A DNA stretch of 64,000 nt from Thiohalomonas sp963783235. GTDB taxonomy: Bacteria > Pseudomonadota > Gammaproteobacteria > Thiohalomonadales > Thiohalomonadaceae. Positions 17,528-25,970 of the stretch are shown in pieces. A model generated the notes under the pieces. The model was given only the letters and a program-made list of their open reading frames with translations. It was not told the origin of the DNA and did not search any database. The stretch covers positions 248,001 to 312,000 of the forward strand of contig CAWAMN010000002.1 in the NCBI GenBank assembly GCA_963783235.1, read 5' to 3'. Each line of letters begins with the position of its first letter. The stretch's first letter is position 1. Position numbers and translations under genes: made by a program.

Positions 17528-18190
17528 ATGCCGCTGAAGAACATGCTGCTTGGCGCTTTTCTGCTGGCAATCTTCGCGGTCGCGGGGACCGGTCTGGTCG
17601 CGCTGACTCACGAGGCCACGGCAGAGCGCATCATCCGCAATGAGCGTGAGGCGCTGCTCACCACACTGCATCAGTTGGTCCCTCCCGAGCGCCACGACAA
17701 CGATGTTTTTCTGGACATGACCTATGTCACCGACCCGGAGCGATTAGGCACGCAGCGCCCGGTGCCGGTCTACCGGGCGCGAAAGAACCATGAACCCGTG
17801 GCGGCTGTCCTGGCGCCGTTTGCCCCGGAAGGTTATGGCGGGAGTATCCGACTGCTGGTGGCCGTCAACGCCGACGGAACGCTGGCCGGGGTCCGGGTCC
17901 TCAGCCATCATGAAACCCCGGGGCTGGGCGACAAGATCGAGGCCGAACGCTCAGACTGGGTCCTGCAGTTCGAGGGCCTTTCCCTGGACCATCCACAACC
18001 CTCCAACTGGGCGGTAAAAAAGGATGGCGGGATGTTTGACCAGTTCACGGGAGCGACCATCACCCCTCGGGCGGTGGTCGACGGGGTTTACAACGCCCTG
18101 GTCTATTTCCGGAATCACCGCGATATGCTATTCGAACGGAAAAGCGAGCCGCAGGAAGGCGAACAGAAGGAGGAGGATGACCATGAGTGA
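17528..18190 (+). CDS. rnfG: Rnf complex flavoprotein subunit G
   Basis: 220 residues: one N-terminal helix (LLGAFLLAIFAVAGTGLVALT), then a periplasmic FMN-binding domain. The covalent FMN site is the Thr in FTGATITPRAVV, and HETPGLGDKIE is the usual preceding motif. RnfG passes electrons between RnfD and RnfE on the outer face. It overlaps rnfE by 8 bp, with an internal ribosome site (GGAGGAGG) near its 3' end. Confidence 0.96.
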   Translation: MPLKNMLLGAFLLAIFAVAGTGLVALTHEATAERIIRNEREALLTTLHQLVPPERHDNDVFLDMTYVTDPERLGTQRPVPVYRARKNHEPVAAVLAPFAPEGYGGSIRLLVAVNADGTLAGVRVLSHHETPGLGDKIEAERSDWVLQFEGLSLDHPQPSNWAVKKDGGMFDQFTGATITPRAVVDGVYNALVYFRNHRDMLFERKSEPQEGEQKEEDDHE

Positions 18191-18878
18191 CACCGGATAC
18201 GGCCAGATCGCCGCCGATGGTTTCTGGAAAAACAACGTCGCTTTCGTTCAGATCCTGGGCCTTTGCCCCCTGCTGGCGGTCACCTCGACCTTCGTCAACG
18301 GTCTGGGACTGGGGTTGGCGACCACGCTGGTGCTGGTCTGCTCCAATGTCACGGTGTCGCTCATCCGACATCTGGTACGCCCCGAGGTACGCATCCCGGT
18401 GTTCGTTCTGGTTATCGCCTCCTTTGTTACGGCGGTGGAGCTGACCATGAACGCCTACTTCCACGACCTTTATAAAATCCTCGGTATCTTCATCCCACTC
18501 ATCGTCACCAATTGCGCAATCCTCGGCCGTGCGGAGGCCTTCGCCTCCAAAAACAGCGTCGGCCCTGCCCTCGCCGATGGCCTCACGATGGGTTTCGGCT
18601 TTACCATGGCCCTGGTTCTTCTCGGCGGCATGCGCGAAATCACCGGTTCAGGTACGCTCTTTGCCCAGGCTCACCTGATGTTCGGCGAAGGGGCCCGCAC
18701 GTTGTCGCTCACCCTCATAGAGGATTACCGGGGATTTTTGCTGGCCATTTTGCCGCCCGGAGCCTTTATCGGCCTGGGCCTGCTAATCGCCCTGAAGAAC
18801 GTGATCGACAAAAAGATTGCCGAGCGCAGCAAGGCCACCACCGCCGCCGTGGAACCCGCGCCCGAACCAACCGCCTGA
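18183..18878 (+). CDS. rnfE: Rnf complex membrane subunit E
   Basis: 231 residues from ATG 18183, which sits behind GAAGGAGGAGG inside the end of rnfG. It has six helices and the RnfE/NqrD patterns NNVAFVQILGLCPLLAV and GIFIPLIVTNCAILGRAEAFA. Its Cys residues mirror those of RnfA and hold the shared intramembrane [2Fe-2S] cluster. A short polar tail follows. Last canonical gene of the operon. Confidence 0.96.
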   Translation: MSDTGYGQIAADGFWKNNVAFVQILGLCPLLAVTSTFVNGLGLGLATTLVLVCSNVTVSLIRHLVRPEVRIPVFVLVIASFVTAVELTMNAYFHDLYKILGIFIPLIVTNCAILGRAEAFASKNSVGPALADGLTMGFGFTMALVLLGGMREITGSGTLFAQAHLMFGEGARTLSLTLIEDYRGFLLAILPPGAFIGLGLLIALKNVIDKKIAERSKATTAAVEPAPEPTA

Positions 18879-18900
18879 TGCCGGGCAAAGGAGAGATACC

Positions 18901-19134
18901 ATGTGGAAAAAAGTCGAAGATTACAATCTCACCTGGCACCACCGGGAGCGCCGGGGCGCCATCCATCTCAAGCTGGAAGGCCACCACAGCGAGGGCATTT
19001 TGAACCACCTCTCCTGCCAGGATCTCGGGGCGCTTACAACCCTGCTCCGCGACGAACCTCTGGTCTGGTATCACACCGTCCGCGGCGATATTACCACCCA
19101 CTCGGCACCGCAGGACGAAGAGGAGCGGGACTGA
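18901..19134 (+). CDS. Small conserved-looking protein at the end of the rnf operon
   Basis: 77 residues from ATG 18901 behind AAAGGAGAG, 22 bp after rnfE, so it is probably co-transcribed. The protein is charged and soluble, with no signal peptide or membrane helix: KKVEDYNLTWHHRERRGAI, SEGILNHLSCQDLGALTTLL and a very acidic end (APQDEEERD). It has four His in its first half and one Cys. It is not RnfH (a ubiquitin-like protein of other sequence). I do not recognise a family. Position suggests an accessory or assembly role in Rnf, which is a guess. Confidence 0.7.
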   Translation: MWKKVEDYNLTWHHRERRGAIHLKLEGHHSEGILNHLSCQDLGALTTLLRDEPLVWYHTVRGDITTHSAPQDEEERD

Positions 19135-19232
19135 CCACAAAAGCGCACCGCAAGGCTACCGCTCCCTGCTCGCGCCCCTCGCCTACATCCCTGTACGCGA
19201 AGGCGCAAAGAACGCCAAGAAACACCTAATGA

Positions 19233-19408
19233 TTGAACCACAGAGGCGCAGAGTTCGCTGAGTTTCGTTTTGAACTCGTCTCCGTTTCGCTTGCGGCGTG
19301 ACATTGTTGCAGCGCGACATTGCAGAGGCATAGGCCCACTCCCGACAGGCCATCGGGTTCAAATTTTTATTGGCAACTCTCTATGTACTCTGCGCCTCTG
19401 CGGTTTAA
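19233..19408. repeat. CAGAGGCGCAGAG-type inverted repeat
   Basis: CCACAGAGGCGCAGAG (19238-19253) pairs with CTCTGCGCCTCTGCGG (19388-19403) across 134 bp. The upstream stretch 19135-19232 has related GCAAAG/GCCAAG words. This fills the gap between the rnf operon and nth. Similar words recur at 20071-20304 and near 21225, so it is a dispersed family of intergenic palindromes. Confidence 0.65.
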
Positions 19409-19424
19409 ATAATTAGTCCGAAAC

Positions 19425-20060
19425 ATGAATCACGAGAAACGAACCGAGATCTTCCGCCGCCTGCGCGAGAACGATCCGAATCCCACCACCGAGCTGAACT
19501 ACAGTACGCCTTTCGAGCTGCTGGTGGCGGTGATCCTGTCCGCCCAGGCCACGGATCGCGGTGTCAATAAAGCCACGGCAAAACTCTTCCCGGTGGCCAA
19601 CACGCCCCAGTCCATACTCGAACTCGGGGAGGAGGGTTTGAAGGACCACATCAAGACCATCGGCCTGTTCAATTCCAAGGCCGCCAATATCATCAAGACC
19701 TGCCGGGCATTGGTTGAGAAGCACGACGGAGGGGTTCCGGACAATCGCGAGGAACTTGAGGCACTGCCCGGAGTGGGCCGCAAGACGGCCAACGTGGTGC
19801 TCAATACCGCCTTCGGTCAGCCCACCATGGCCGTCGATACCCACATCTTTCGGGTTGCCAACCGCACCGCCATCGCACGGGGGAAAAACGTCCTGGAAGT
19901 GGAAAAACGGCTCCTGCGCCTGGTGCCGAAAGAGTTCCTCCACGACGCTCACCATTGGCTCATCCTCCACGGCCGCTATGTCTGCGTCGCCCGCAAACCC
20001 CGCTGCGGAGCCTGCCTCATCGAAGACCTCTGCGAGTACAAGCACAAGACCGAGGATTGA
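19425..20060 (+). CDS. nth: Endonuclease III (DNA glycosylase/AP lyase)
   Basis: 211 residues, the standard length. It removes oxidised pyrimidines and cuts the abasic site. Helix-hairpin-helix LEALPGVGRKTANVVLN holds the catalytic Lys, VDTHIFRVANRT the catalytic Asp, and CVARKPRCGACLIEDLC the four cysteines of the 4Fe-4S cluster (C-x6-C-x2-C-x5-C). nth follows the rnf/rsx operon in many gammaproteobacteria, including E. coli. Confidence 0.98.
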   Translation: MNHEKRTEIFRRLRENDPNPTTELNYSTPFELLVAVILSAQATDRGVNKATAKLFPVANTPQSILELGEEGLKDHIKTIGLFNSKAANIIKTCRALVEKHDGGVPDNREELEALPGVGRKTANVVLNTAFGQPTMAVDTHIFRVANRTAIARGKNVLEVEKRLLRLVPKEFLHDAHHWLILHGRYVCVARKPRCGACLIEDLCEYKHKTED

Positions 20061-20070
20061 ACTGACTTCT

Positions 20071-20304
20071 AACCGCCAAGACACAAAGAGCGCAAAAACG
20101 AATATGCACTGCGGTGAGCGCAAAGGGGCGCAGAGATCATCTAAAGCAATGGTCAGCTGCTTTCAGTCGGCGATATGCATTCGCGGTGACGCACCGCTCC
20201 TACCGAAGCAGAGCAGCCTTTCGATTTTCTCAGCGAATCTCCGCGTACTCTGCGCCTCTGCACTTTAGTTATTTGCTTTGCGCTCTTTGCGCCTTTGCGG
20301 TTAA
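20071..20304. repeat. CGCCAAGACACAAAGAG-type inverted repeat
   Basis: AACCGCCAAGACACAAAGAGCG near 20071 pairs loosely with GCTCTTTGCGCCTTTGCGGTTA ending near 20304. An inner pair (GCGCAGAG near 20129 with CTCTGCGC near 20256) nests inside. It lies between nth and the DUF1841 gene and belongs to the same kind of intergenic palindrome as 19233-19408. Confidence 0.6.
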
Positions 20305-20313
20305 CTACCCTCC

Positions 20314-20748
20314 ATGATTTTCGGAAACGACAGAACCTCAATGCGAACCGCCTACCGGGAAGCGTGGCGAAAGCGCACGGAAGGAGCCCCTCTGGAGCCA
20401 CTGGAGGCCCAGATCGCGGCCGTGGTGGAAATGCACCCTGAATACCAGAAAGCGCTGGAGAGCGCCGGGGTGCTGGAGCGTGATTATGTGCCCGAAGGCG
20501 GCGAGTCCAATCCCTTCCTGCACATGGGCATGCATCTGGCTCTTCACGAGCAGATCAGCACGGACCGCCCCGAGGGTATCGCCCGGCTCTACCACAAGGC
20601 CGTAAAGAGAGTGGACGATGTCCACGAGGTGGAGCACCGTCTGATGGAATGCCTGGGTCAAATGCTGTGGTCCGCCCACCGCCACGGCGGCGAACCGGAT
20701 GAACGGGCCTACCTCGACTGCATCCGGCGTGTAGCCAAAGGCAAATGA
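20314..20748 (+). CDS. DUF1841 family protein
   Basis: 144 residues matching the DUF1841 pattern over the full length: RTAYREAWRKR, PLEAQIAAVVEMHPEYQ, NPFLHMGMHLALHEQISTDRP, EVEHRLMECLGQMLW. The conserved His and Glu residues in the middle suggest a metal or small-molecule site, but no function is established as far as I know. It lies downstream of nth, as seen in related genomes. The first ATG, 20314, has no strong ribosome site, and ATG 20341 is a possible later start. Confidence 0.9.
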   Translation: MIFGNDRTSMRTAYREAWRKRTEGAPLEPLEAQIAAVVEMHPEYQKALESAGVLERDYVPEGGESNPFLHMGMHLALHEQISTDRPEGIARLYHKAVKRVDDVHEVEHRLMECLGQMLWSAHRHGGEPDERAYLDCIRRVAKGK

Positions 20749-20775
20749 AAACGAAGAGGACGTAGCCAACTAAAA

Positions 20776-20799
20776 GGTGGGAGGGGCGCCCCTCCCACC
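20776..20799. terminator. Perfect 24-bp palindrome between convergent genes
   Basis: GGTGGGAGGGGC followed directly by GCCCCTCCCACC forms a 12-bp stem. On the minus strand it is followed by TTTTA, so it fits best as the terminator of gloA. It may also stop transcription from the DUF1841 side. Confidence 0.75.
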
Positions 20800-20815
20800 C
20801 GGCTGCAAATTGCCG

Positions 20816-21199
20816 TTACTTTTTACCGATGAGCTCAATGGCGTAGCCGTCGGGATCTTCCACGAAGGCAATCACGGTCGTCCCGGCGTTCATCGGGCCG
20901 GCCTCCCTCAGGATTTTGCCGCCGCGCTCGCGGATTGCCTCCGCCGCCTCGTAGACATCATCCACTTCCAGGGCGATATGGCCGTAGCCGTCTCCCAGAT
21001 CGTACCGGTCGACGCCCCAGTTGTGGGTGAACTCGATAACAGCCTCATCCGATTCATCACCATAGCCGACGAAAGCCAGGGTGAACTCCCCTTCCGGATA
21101 GTCCTTCCGGCGGAGAAGCTTCATGCCGAGCACGTTGGTATAGAAGTCGATTGAGCGGTCGAGATCACCAACCCGCAGCATGGTATGCAAGATTCGCAT
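20816..21199 (-). CDS. gloA: Lactoylglutathione lyase (glyoxalase I)
   Basis: 127 residues, a single glyoxalase fold. It isomerises the methylglyoxal-glutathione adduct to S-lactoylglutathione. The four metal ligands are visible: His in MRILHTMLRV, Glu in AVIEFTHNWG, His in GYGHIALEV and Glu in YAIELIGKK. FYTNVLGMKLLRRKDYPEG is the glutathione-side signature. The length and residues fit the nickel-dependent bacterial type. It appears to be transcribed alone. Confidence 0.96.
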   Translation of the reverse strand: MRILHTMLRVGDLDRSIDFYTNVLGMKLLRRKDYPEGEFTLAFVGYGDESDEAVIEFTHNWGVDRYDLGDGYGHIALEVDDVYEAAEAIRERGGKILREAGPMNAGTTVIAFVEDPDGYAIELIGKK

Positions 21200-21297
21200 C
21201 AGAGCCTCCTTCCAAAAGGTCTTTAGCCACAGAGGTCACAGAGAGCACTGAGGAAAACATAATCCGCAAAGGAAGTTTTCCCTGCGTTCCCGAAAGA

Positions 21298-22509
21298 CTA
21301 GCCGCGCTTGCGGGCGGCGATGCGCAGGCGCAAGGCATTGAGCTTGATGAAGCCCTCGGCGTCCTTCTGGTCATAGGCCCCGGCGTCGTCCTCGAACGTG
21401 GCGATACTCTCGTCGAACAGCGAATCGGTGTCGGACTGACGCCCGGCGACAATGACGTTGCCCTTGTAGAGCTTAACCCTCACCTTGCCGTTTACGTTCT
21501 CCTGCGAGGCGTCGATCATCTCCTGCATCATCTTCCGCTCCGGGCTCCACCAGTAGCCGTTATAGATCACCTCTGCGTATTTGGGCATCAGTTCGTCTTT
21601 CAGATGCGCCACTTCACGGTCCAGGGTCAGCGACTCCATCGCCCGGTGGGCACGCAGCATGATGGCACCGGCGGGGGTTTCATAGCAGCCACGGGATTTC
21701 ATTCCGACATAGCGGTTCTCAACCAGATCGTCACGGCCGATGCCGTTCTCGCCGCCCACCTTATTGAGGAATTCCATGACTTGGGCCGGCGTCATCGGCT
21801 TGCCATCGATGGCGACGATATCGCCCTTCTCGTAGGTCAGTTCGAGGTAGGTTGGCTCGTCGGGTGCCGCTTCCGGCGCGACGGACCAGCGCCACATCGC
21901 CTCTTCGGGCTCCGCCCATGGGTCTTCCAGAATGCCGCCCTCATAAGAGATGTGCATCAGGTTGGCGTCCATCGAATAAGGCGATTTCTTGCCCTTTTTG
22001 AAGTCCACCGGGATGCCGTGCTTTTCGGCGTAGGCCATCAATCTCTCGCGCGACAGCAGGTCCCATTCGCGCCAGGGGGCGATGACTTTGACGTCCGGTT
22101 TAAGGGCATAGGCGCCCAGCTCGAAGCGGACCTGATCATTGCCCTTGCCTGTGGCCCCATGTGAGATGGCATCAGCACCGGTCTCGTTGGCGATTTCGAC
22201 CAGGCGTTTGGCGATCAGTGGACGGGCGATGGAGGTGCCCAGGCGGTATTCACCTTCATAGATCGCATTGGCACGGAACATCGGGAATACAAAGTCGCGG
22301 GCGAACTCCTCCCGCAGGTCTTCGATGTAGATCTCTTTGACACCCATCGCTTCGGCCTTGGCGCGAGCCGGCTCGACCTCTTCGCCCTGACCGATATCTG
22401 CCGTAAAGGTCACCACCTCGCAGTCGTATGTATCCTTGAGCCATTTGAGGATGATGGAGGTATCGAGGCCGCCCGAGTAGGCGAGCACGACTTTCTTGAT
22501 CTCGGACAT
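21298..22509 (-). CDS. argG: Argininosuccinate synthase
   Basis: 403 residues from ATG 22509, behind CGGGAG. It joins citrulline and aspartate using ATP in arginine synthesis. The ATP loop is VLAYSGGLDTSIILKWL. GATGKGNDQVRFELG and GIGRDDLVENRYVGMKSRG bind citrulline and aspartate. Size and motifs match the type I enzyme. No other arginine gene is adjacent. Confidence 0.98.
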   Translation of the reverse strand: MSEIKKVVLAYSGGLDTSIILKWLKDTYDCEVVTFTADIGQGEEVEPARAKAEAMGVKEIYIEDLREEFARDFVFPMFRANAIYEGEYRLGTSIARPLIAKRLVEIANETGADAISHGATGKGNDQVRFELGAYALKPDVKVIAPWREWDLLSRERLMAYAEKHGIPVDFKKGKKSPYSMDANLMHISYEGGILEDPWAEPEEAMWRWSVAPEAAPDEPTYLELTYEKGDIVAIDGKPMTPAQVMEFLNKVGGENGIGRDDLVENRYVGMKSRGCYETPAGAIMLRAHRAMESLTLDREVAHLKDELMPKYAEVIYNGYWWSPERKMMQEMIDASQENVNGKVRVKLYKGNVIVAGRQSDTDSLFDESIATFEDDAGAYDQKDAEGFIKLNALRLRIAARKRG

Positions 22510-22725
22510 GGGAACTCCCGATGGCTGTAGACGCAAAAAGCCCGCGGCGCGGGCGTTTGATTGGGAAGGAGTATACCGCACGGGCGGGAGGCGACGAAAC
22601 GGTTTGAAGTAACCGGGGAGCCGCGCCCTTGCGCGACCGGCGCCACTTTAGAGAGCCATTACCCCATCCCTGTCAGGCGGCTTGAGGGTTCCTCGCTGCG
22701 GCCCCGTCCAAAGGGGCGGCTACCA

Positions 22726-23589
22726 TCAACGGACCAGGGTAATCTCGACACGCCTGTTGAGTTCCCGTCCGCGGACGCTTCGGTTGCTGGCAATCGGCTT
22801 GGCTTCCCCGTAGCTCTTGATCGTAAAGAGCCCCGGGGCTACGCCCTGGGCGATCAGGTAATCACGAACCGCCTCGGCACGGCGCTGCCCCAAAGCTCGA
22901 TTGACTTTGCGATAGCCGCGGCTGTCCGTATGCGCTTCCAGTTCGATGCGTTTTATGCGTTCGTCCGCCGTCACGTAACGTGCAATCTCGGCCAGCCGCC
23001 GCTGATGCTCCCCTTTCAGGAGCTTTTCCCCGAAACCGAAGTGCAATCGACTGAATCGGACGGTTTCAAACGTAAACGGCAGGATACCCGAAAGGCACGC
23101 CCGGAATTCCCCCAGCGCCTTGCGCACGTTAACCGAGGAAAGATAGACCTTTATCTCATCGCTGCCATCGGCCCAATCCTTGAAGCTCAGGGTCGGGAAC
23201 ATGCCCTGCTCCAGTTCGGCCAACAGACGCCTTGCTGAGGGGCGCGGTAGTCGGAACGGCGGTTTATCATCAACGAAGTCCACCGTGCCCAAATCGCGAG
23301 TGACCGCATCGTGCTTCCAGGCGGGTGGCACGGAGAGCAGTCGCGCCTGACCGGTACGAAACGGCCGCTGGAAGACATGCAGCGTGAAACCCAATTCGCC
23401 ACCTGCCTCCTTCTCGAACCGAGCTTCACCATAGCTGGGGACCACGTGCCGCAGGCGACATTCAAGCGGCGATGTGGAGACGAGCCACTTCGACTGATGC
23501 TCGGTTGCACCATAGCTACGGGGCACGGCATCCACGGATACCGGTAGCAGAGTACCAAGCGTTAGTAGTACCAAAAAACGAAACACCAT
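22726..23589 (-). CDS. motY: MotY-like OmpA-family protein (sodium-type flagellar motor)
   Basis: 287 residues from ATG 23589, behind GGTGAGG. Signal peptide (FRFLVLLTLGTLLPVSVDA), then a MotY-type N-terminal domain (CRLRHVVPSYGEARFEKEAG, FRACLSGILPFTFETVRFS) with the two conserved Cys, then an OmpA peptidoglycan-binding domain (LEAHTDSRGYRKVNRALGQRR, RELNRRVEITLVR). MotY forms the T ring around the flagellar basal body and is needed for torque with PomAB-type stators. No other flagellar gene is nearby, which is normal for motY. Divergent from the 23754 gene. Confidence 0.85.
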   Translation of the reverse strand: MVFRFLVLLTLGTLLPVSVDAVPRSYGATEHQSKWLVSTSPLECRLRHVVPSYGEARFEKEAGGELGFTLHVFQRPFRTGQARLLSVPPAWKHDAVTRDLGTVDFVDDKPPFRLPRPSARRLLAELEQGMFPTLSFKDWADGSDEIKVYLSSVNVRKALGEFRACLSGILPFTFETVRFSRLHFGFGEKLLKGEHQRRLAEIARYVTADERIKRIELEAHTDSRGYRKVNRALGQRRAEAVRDYLIAQGVAPGLFTIKSYGEAKPIASNRSVRGRELNRRVEITLVR

Positions 23590-23753
23590 CCACCTCACCG
23601 GGGGGGCTGTCCCTGTTTTATCGACAGGTTGTGGTCCAAACTTTAGTGGCCCGGTGATCGTCCCTGTCCATAAAACCCGGCAGGAGAGGCCCGCGGCCCG
23701 CGCTCGAGGGAACTTTACAGGCCTGGAAAATTTGTATGATGATAGGAGTCGGC

Positions 23754-24326
23754 ATGCGCGTGCCGCATCACGGATGGCTGATGAAGAAACCAACGCGAAG
23801 TGAAGCGGTGCTGCCGCTGTCGTTTTACCTTAAGACCGGCTTCTGGGGGGCTTTGGCGACCACGCTTTTGGCCACAGCCACGCTCGCGGCCATGCTGCTG
23901 GTCGTAAATAGCGAAGGCGAACCGCTTTATTATCAGGCCATCCGCGCCCACAGCCTTACCCGCCATGCACTCGGCCCAGCCTTGATAACCGCCGGCGTCA
24001 TACTGGTGGTGATCGGCTCATTGACAGCCCTGTTCGGGACTTTATACCTGAGCGCACGGGTAGCGGGTCCTCTCTACCGGTTCCGCCAGAACTTTCAGGC
24101 CGCTGTCAGCGGCGGCGCGATACAGGGCATTCGGCGCAACGACTACCTCCAGGGTGCGTCCAATCATCTGCAGAGCAGTGTGGCCACCGTACGAGAGCAT
24201 CGCGCAGGCCTGATCCAACTCGCAGCCCAAGCGGAAGAAAGTCTGAACACACTGGAAAGTGCGGAGGAGTTGGAGCGCATAATCCGGGCCCTGCAAACGG
24301 AGATTGCTCGTGTCAGGCTGGACTAA
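23754..24326 (+). CDS. Two-helix membrane protein with HAMP-like segment
   Basis: 190 residues from ATG 23754, 5 bp after TAGGAG. Helix 1 is ATTLLATATLAAMLLVV; helix 2 is ALITAGVILVVIGSLTALF. A short periplasmic loop lies between them. After helix 2 the segment RVAGPLYRFRQNFQ with DYLQGASNHLQ resembles a HAMP linker, then comes a coiled-coil tail (about 140-185). No kinase, GGDEF or chemotaxis output domain is present. It overlaps the cytochrome gene by 17 bp. Gene 25077 has the same plan, so the two look like partners on either side of the cytochrome. The function is unknown. Confidence 0.75.
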   Translation: MRVPHHGWLMKKPTRSEAVLPLSFYLKTGFWGALATTLLATATLAAMLLVVNSEGEPLYYQAIRAHSLTRHALGPALITAGVILVVIGSLTALFGTLYLSARVAGPLYRFRQNFQAAVSGGAIQGIRRNDYLQGASNHLQSSVATVREHRAGLIQLAAQAEESLNTLESAEELERIIRALQTEIARVRLD

Positions 24327-25080
24327 ACCCCTGTTCCTCGTCCTGTTGGTGCTGCCGCTGACATTGCTGAGGAGCCAGGGCGGTCCCCCGGTCCATCCGG
24401 ACAAAGCCTGCGGGGACTGCCATCTGGCCGGGGGGGCAACCACTAGCCGGAATGCCGCGCAATTAACCCGAACCCAGGAATCGCTCTGTGGAACCTGTCA
24501 TCCCGGGGCCTTGACGGTGGCTCACCCGACCGGGTTCCAACCCGGACGCCTCCTTCCGGCCGAGTACCCTTTGGACTGGAAAGGCGATGTCACCTGCAGT
24601 ACCTGCCACGAGATACACAGACCGACTCCCGGGCGTTTACGAGGCGACAGGCGTCATAAAGAACTCTGCCTCGCCTGCCATGAACCGATTTTTTTCGAAG
24701 ACATGGCCGACGAAGGGCTCTCGATTCAAAGAAGCGCACATATCGCCGCCAGCCCAGAGGCGACTCCCGGCCTCGATGATCCCTTCTCCCATCACTGTCT
24801 CGGCTGCCATATGGAACAGTCAAACGGCCGTGTACGAGTAGACGACAGTGGCATACTGCACCACGGCAGCGGTGCGGCCAACCATCCGATTGGCGGTAAC
24901 TATGCGGAGGCGGTAGCGCGGGGCGACTACCATCCGGCGCCACAACTGGCTCCCCAAATTGTACTTCCGGACGGGAAAATCAGCTGCGTGTCCTGCCATC
25001 GCGGATTCGGAAAGGCACACGGCGCTCTCGTGATGTCGAATGCCGGCTCAGCCCTCTGTCTGGAGTGTCATGACCTGTGA
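24310..25080 (+). CDS. Seven-heme periplasmic c-type cytochrome
   Basis: 256 residues from GTG 24310, 7 bp after GGAG (TTG 24304 is an alternative). An N-terminal signal segment (LFLVLLVLPLTLL) is followed by seven CxxCH heme sites: CGDCH, CGTCH, CSTCH, CLACH, CLGCH, CVSCH and CLECH. Extra His residues that could be distal ligands are spread between them. The spacing of paired CxxCH sites recalls the doubled-CXXCH families of multiheme cytochromes. It is sandwiched between two membrane proteins with start/stop overlaps on both sides, so the three are surely one unit. Its redox partner is unknown. Confidence 0.9.
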   Translation: MSGWTKPLFLVLLVLPLTLLRSQGGPPVHPDKACGDCHLAGGATTSRNAAQLTRTQESLCGTCHPGALTVAHPTGFQPGRLLPAEYPLDWKGDVTCSTCHEIHRPTPGRLRGDRRHKELCLACHEPIFFEDMADEGLSIQRSAHIAASPEATPGLDDPFSHHCLGCHMEQSNGRVRVDDSGILHHGSGAANHPIGGNYAEAVARGDYHPAPQLAPQIVLPDGKISCVSCHRGFGKAHGALVMSNAGSALCLECHDL

Positions 25081-25667
25081 GTGACTTCAAAGGTAAGTCG
25101 AACCAGCGTCGCCGCTGCTATTTGGATCGGTATCTGCAAGGGCGTTTGCTGGTGGCGTTGACGCTGCTGGAGGGTCTGCTGATCAGCGCCTTTCTGCTTT
25201 TCATCCACGCCGAGCTCGATCAGGCCATGGAGCAGCAGATCTATCGTGCTCACAGCGTGGCTACGGAGAGCCTGCCGCTGCTGGCCAGAGTCCTCCTGCA
25301 AACCCTCCCATGGTTTCTGCTCGTCAATATATCGATGGTCGGGTTCATCTACGCGCTATGGACCCGCGCCATCCGGGGAATCCTGAATCCGCTGGTCGGG
25401 TTGCTGGGCGCTGTCGACAGGTTGGACCTGCGCCAGCGCCCCGACCTGGAGGGAAGCCATGAGCTTCTGGAGCAATCCCGCATCTGGCTTACCCATGAGC
25501 GGCAGCGTTACCGTGGAGTTGTCAAGGCGATCGAAAGTTTAGACCTCCGGGAACCACCTCAAGCGTTAATGGCGAAATTGAAAAAGATTCGCCTCTGCCT
25601 GGGTGATTCCACTCAAACCCCGAATGTTGCGCGCCGGGTCCGCAAGACGGCAAATGACCTTTCCTAA
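25077..25667 (+). CDS. Two-helix membrane protein, second partner of the heptaheme cytochrome
   Basis: 196 residues from GTG 25077, overlapping the cytochrome stop as GTGA. Helix 1 is LLVALTLLEGLLISAFLLFI, helix 2 is LPWFLLVNISMVGFIYALW. A HAMP-like stretch (ILNPLVGLLGAVDRLDLRQ) and a helical cytoplasmic tail follow. It repeats the architecture of the 23754 protein with little sequence identity. Its stop codon TAA is part of the CTAA target duplication of the mobile element that begins one base later. Confidence 0.75.
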   Translation: MSDFKGKSNQRRRCYLDRYLQGRLLVALTLLEGLLISAFLLFIHAELDQAMEQQIYRAHSVATESLPLLARVLLQTLPWFLLVNISMVGFIYALWTRAIRGILNPLVGLLGAVDRLDLRQRPDLEGSHELLEQSRIWLTHERQRYRGVVKAIESLDLREPPQALMAKLKKIRLCLGDSTQTPNVARRVRKTANDLS

Positions 25668-25807
25668 CAGGCTGTTGAAAAACACCCTCTCCAGAGGGAG
25701 AGGGCTGGGGTGAGGGGACTCAATGAAAGGTAAGTTACTGATTTTATCCCCCTCATCCTAACCTTCTCCCTCAGGGAGAAGGGATAAAAACCTTTTTGAA
25801 CAGCCTG
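25668..25807. mobile_element. Family 1 MITE-like element, copy A (140 bp)
   Basis: Ends CAGGCTGTTGAAAAA and its inverted match (one mismatch on the right, TTTTTGAACAGCCTG). It carries two internal perfect palindromes: one centred on CCAGAGGG and one on CCTCAGGG. Flanked by CTAA at 25664-25667 and 25808-25811. The left CTAA contains the stop codon of the 25077 gene. Orientation is opposite to copies C, E and G. Confidence 0.88.
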
Positions 25808-25849
25808 CTAAGGCCGCAAGGATAATGGGCCACCCGCGGAAGGCCCCAG

Positions 25850-25970
25850 AGCACCGTTCAGATTACGTGGAGCGAGGAGCAAGGCATTGATTTTGCGGAT
25901 GCCGTGAATACACCCCTGTAGGCTCGACGGCCCACTTGCTCCCCGCTCGAAATTTTGTCTGTTCGGTGTT
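25850..25970. mobile_element. Family 3 MITE-like element, short copy (121 bp)
   Basis: Terminal inverted repeats AGCACCGTTCAG and CTGTTCGGTGTT; inner sequence GATGCCGTGAATACACCCCTGTAGGCTCG is shared, in reverse complement, with 36438-36587. Flanks are CCAG and CTAG. The right CTAG (25971-25974) contains the TAG stop codon of the chemotaxis receptor on the minus strand. Together with copy A it fills the 303-bp gap between the 25077 gene and the receptor. Confidence 0.75.

Noticed and set aside
21151..22164. 337-codon plus-strand frame over argG
   Set aside because: Antisense shadow of argG, whose product is complete and motif-supported.
25668..25807. Rho-independent terminator or small RNA gene instead of a mobile element
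   Set aside because: Seven copies share 15-bp terminal repeats and 4-bp target duplications, which identifies a transposed unit, although the hairpins may still act in RNA.
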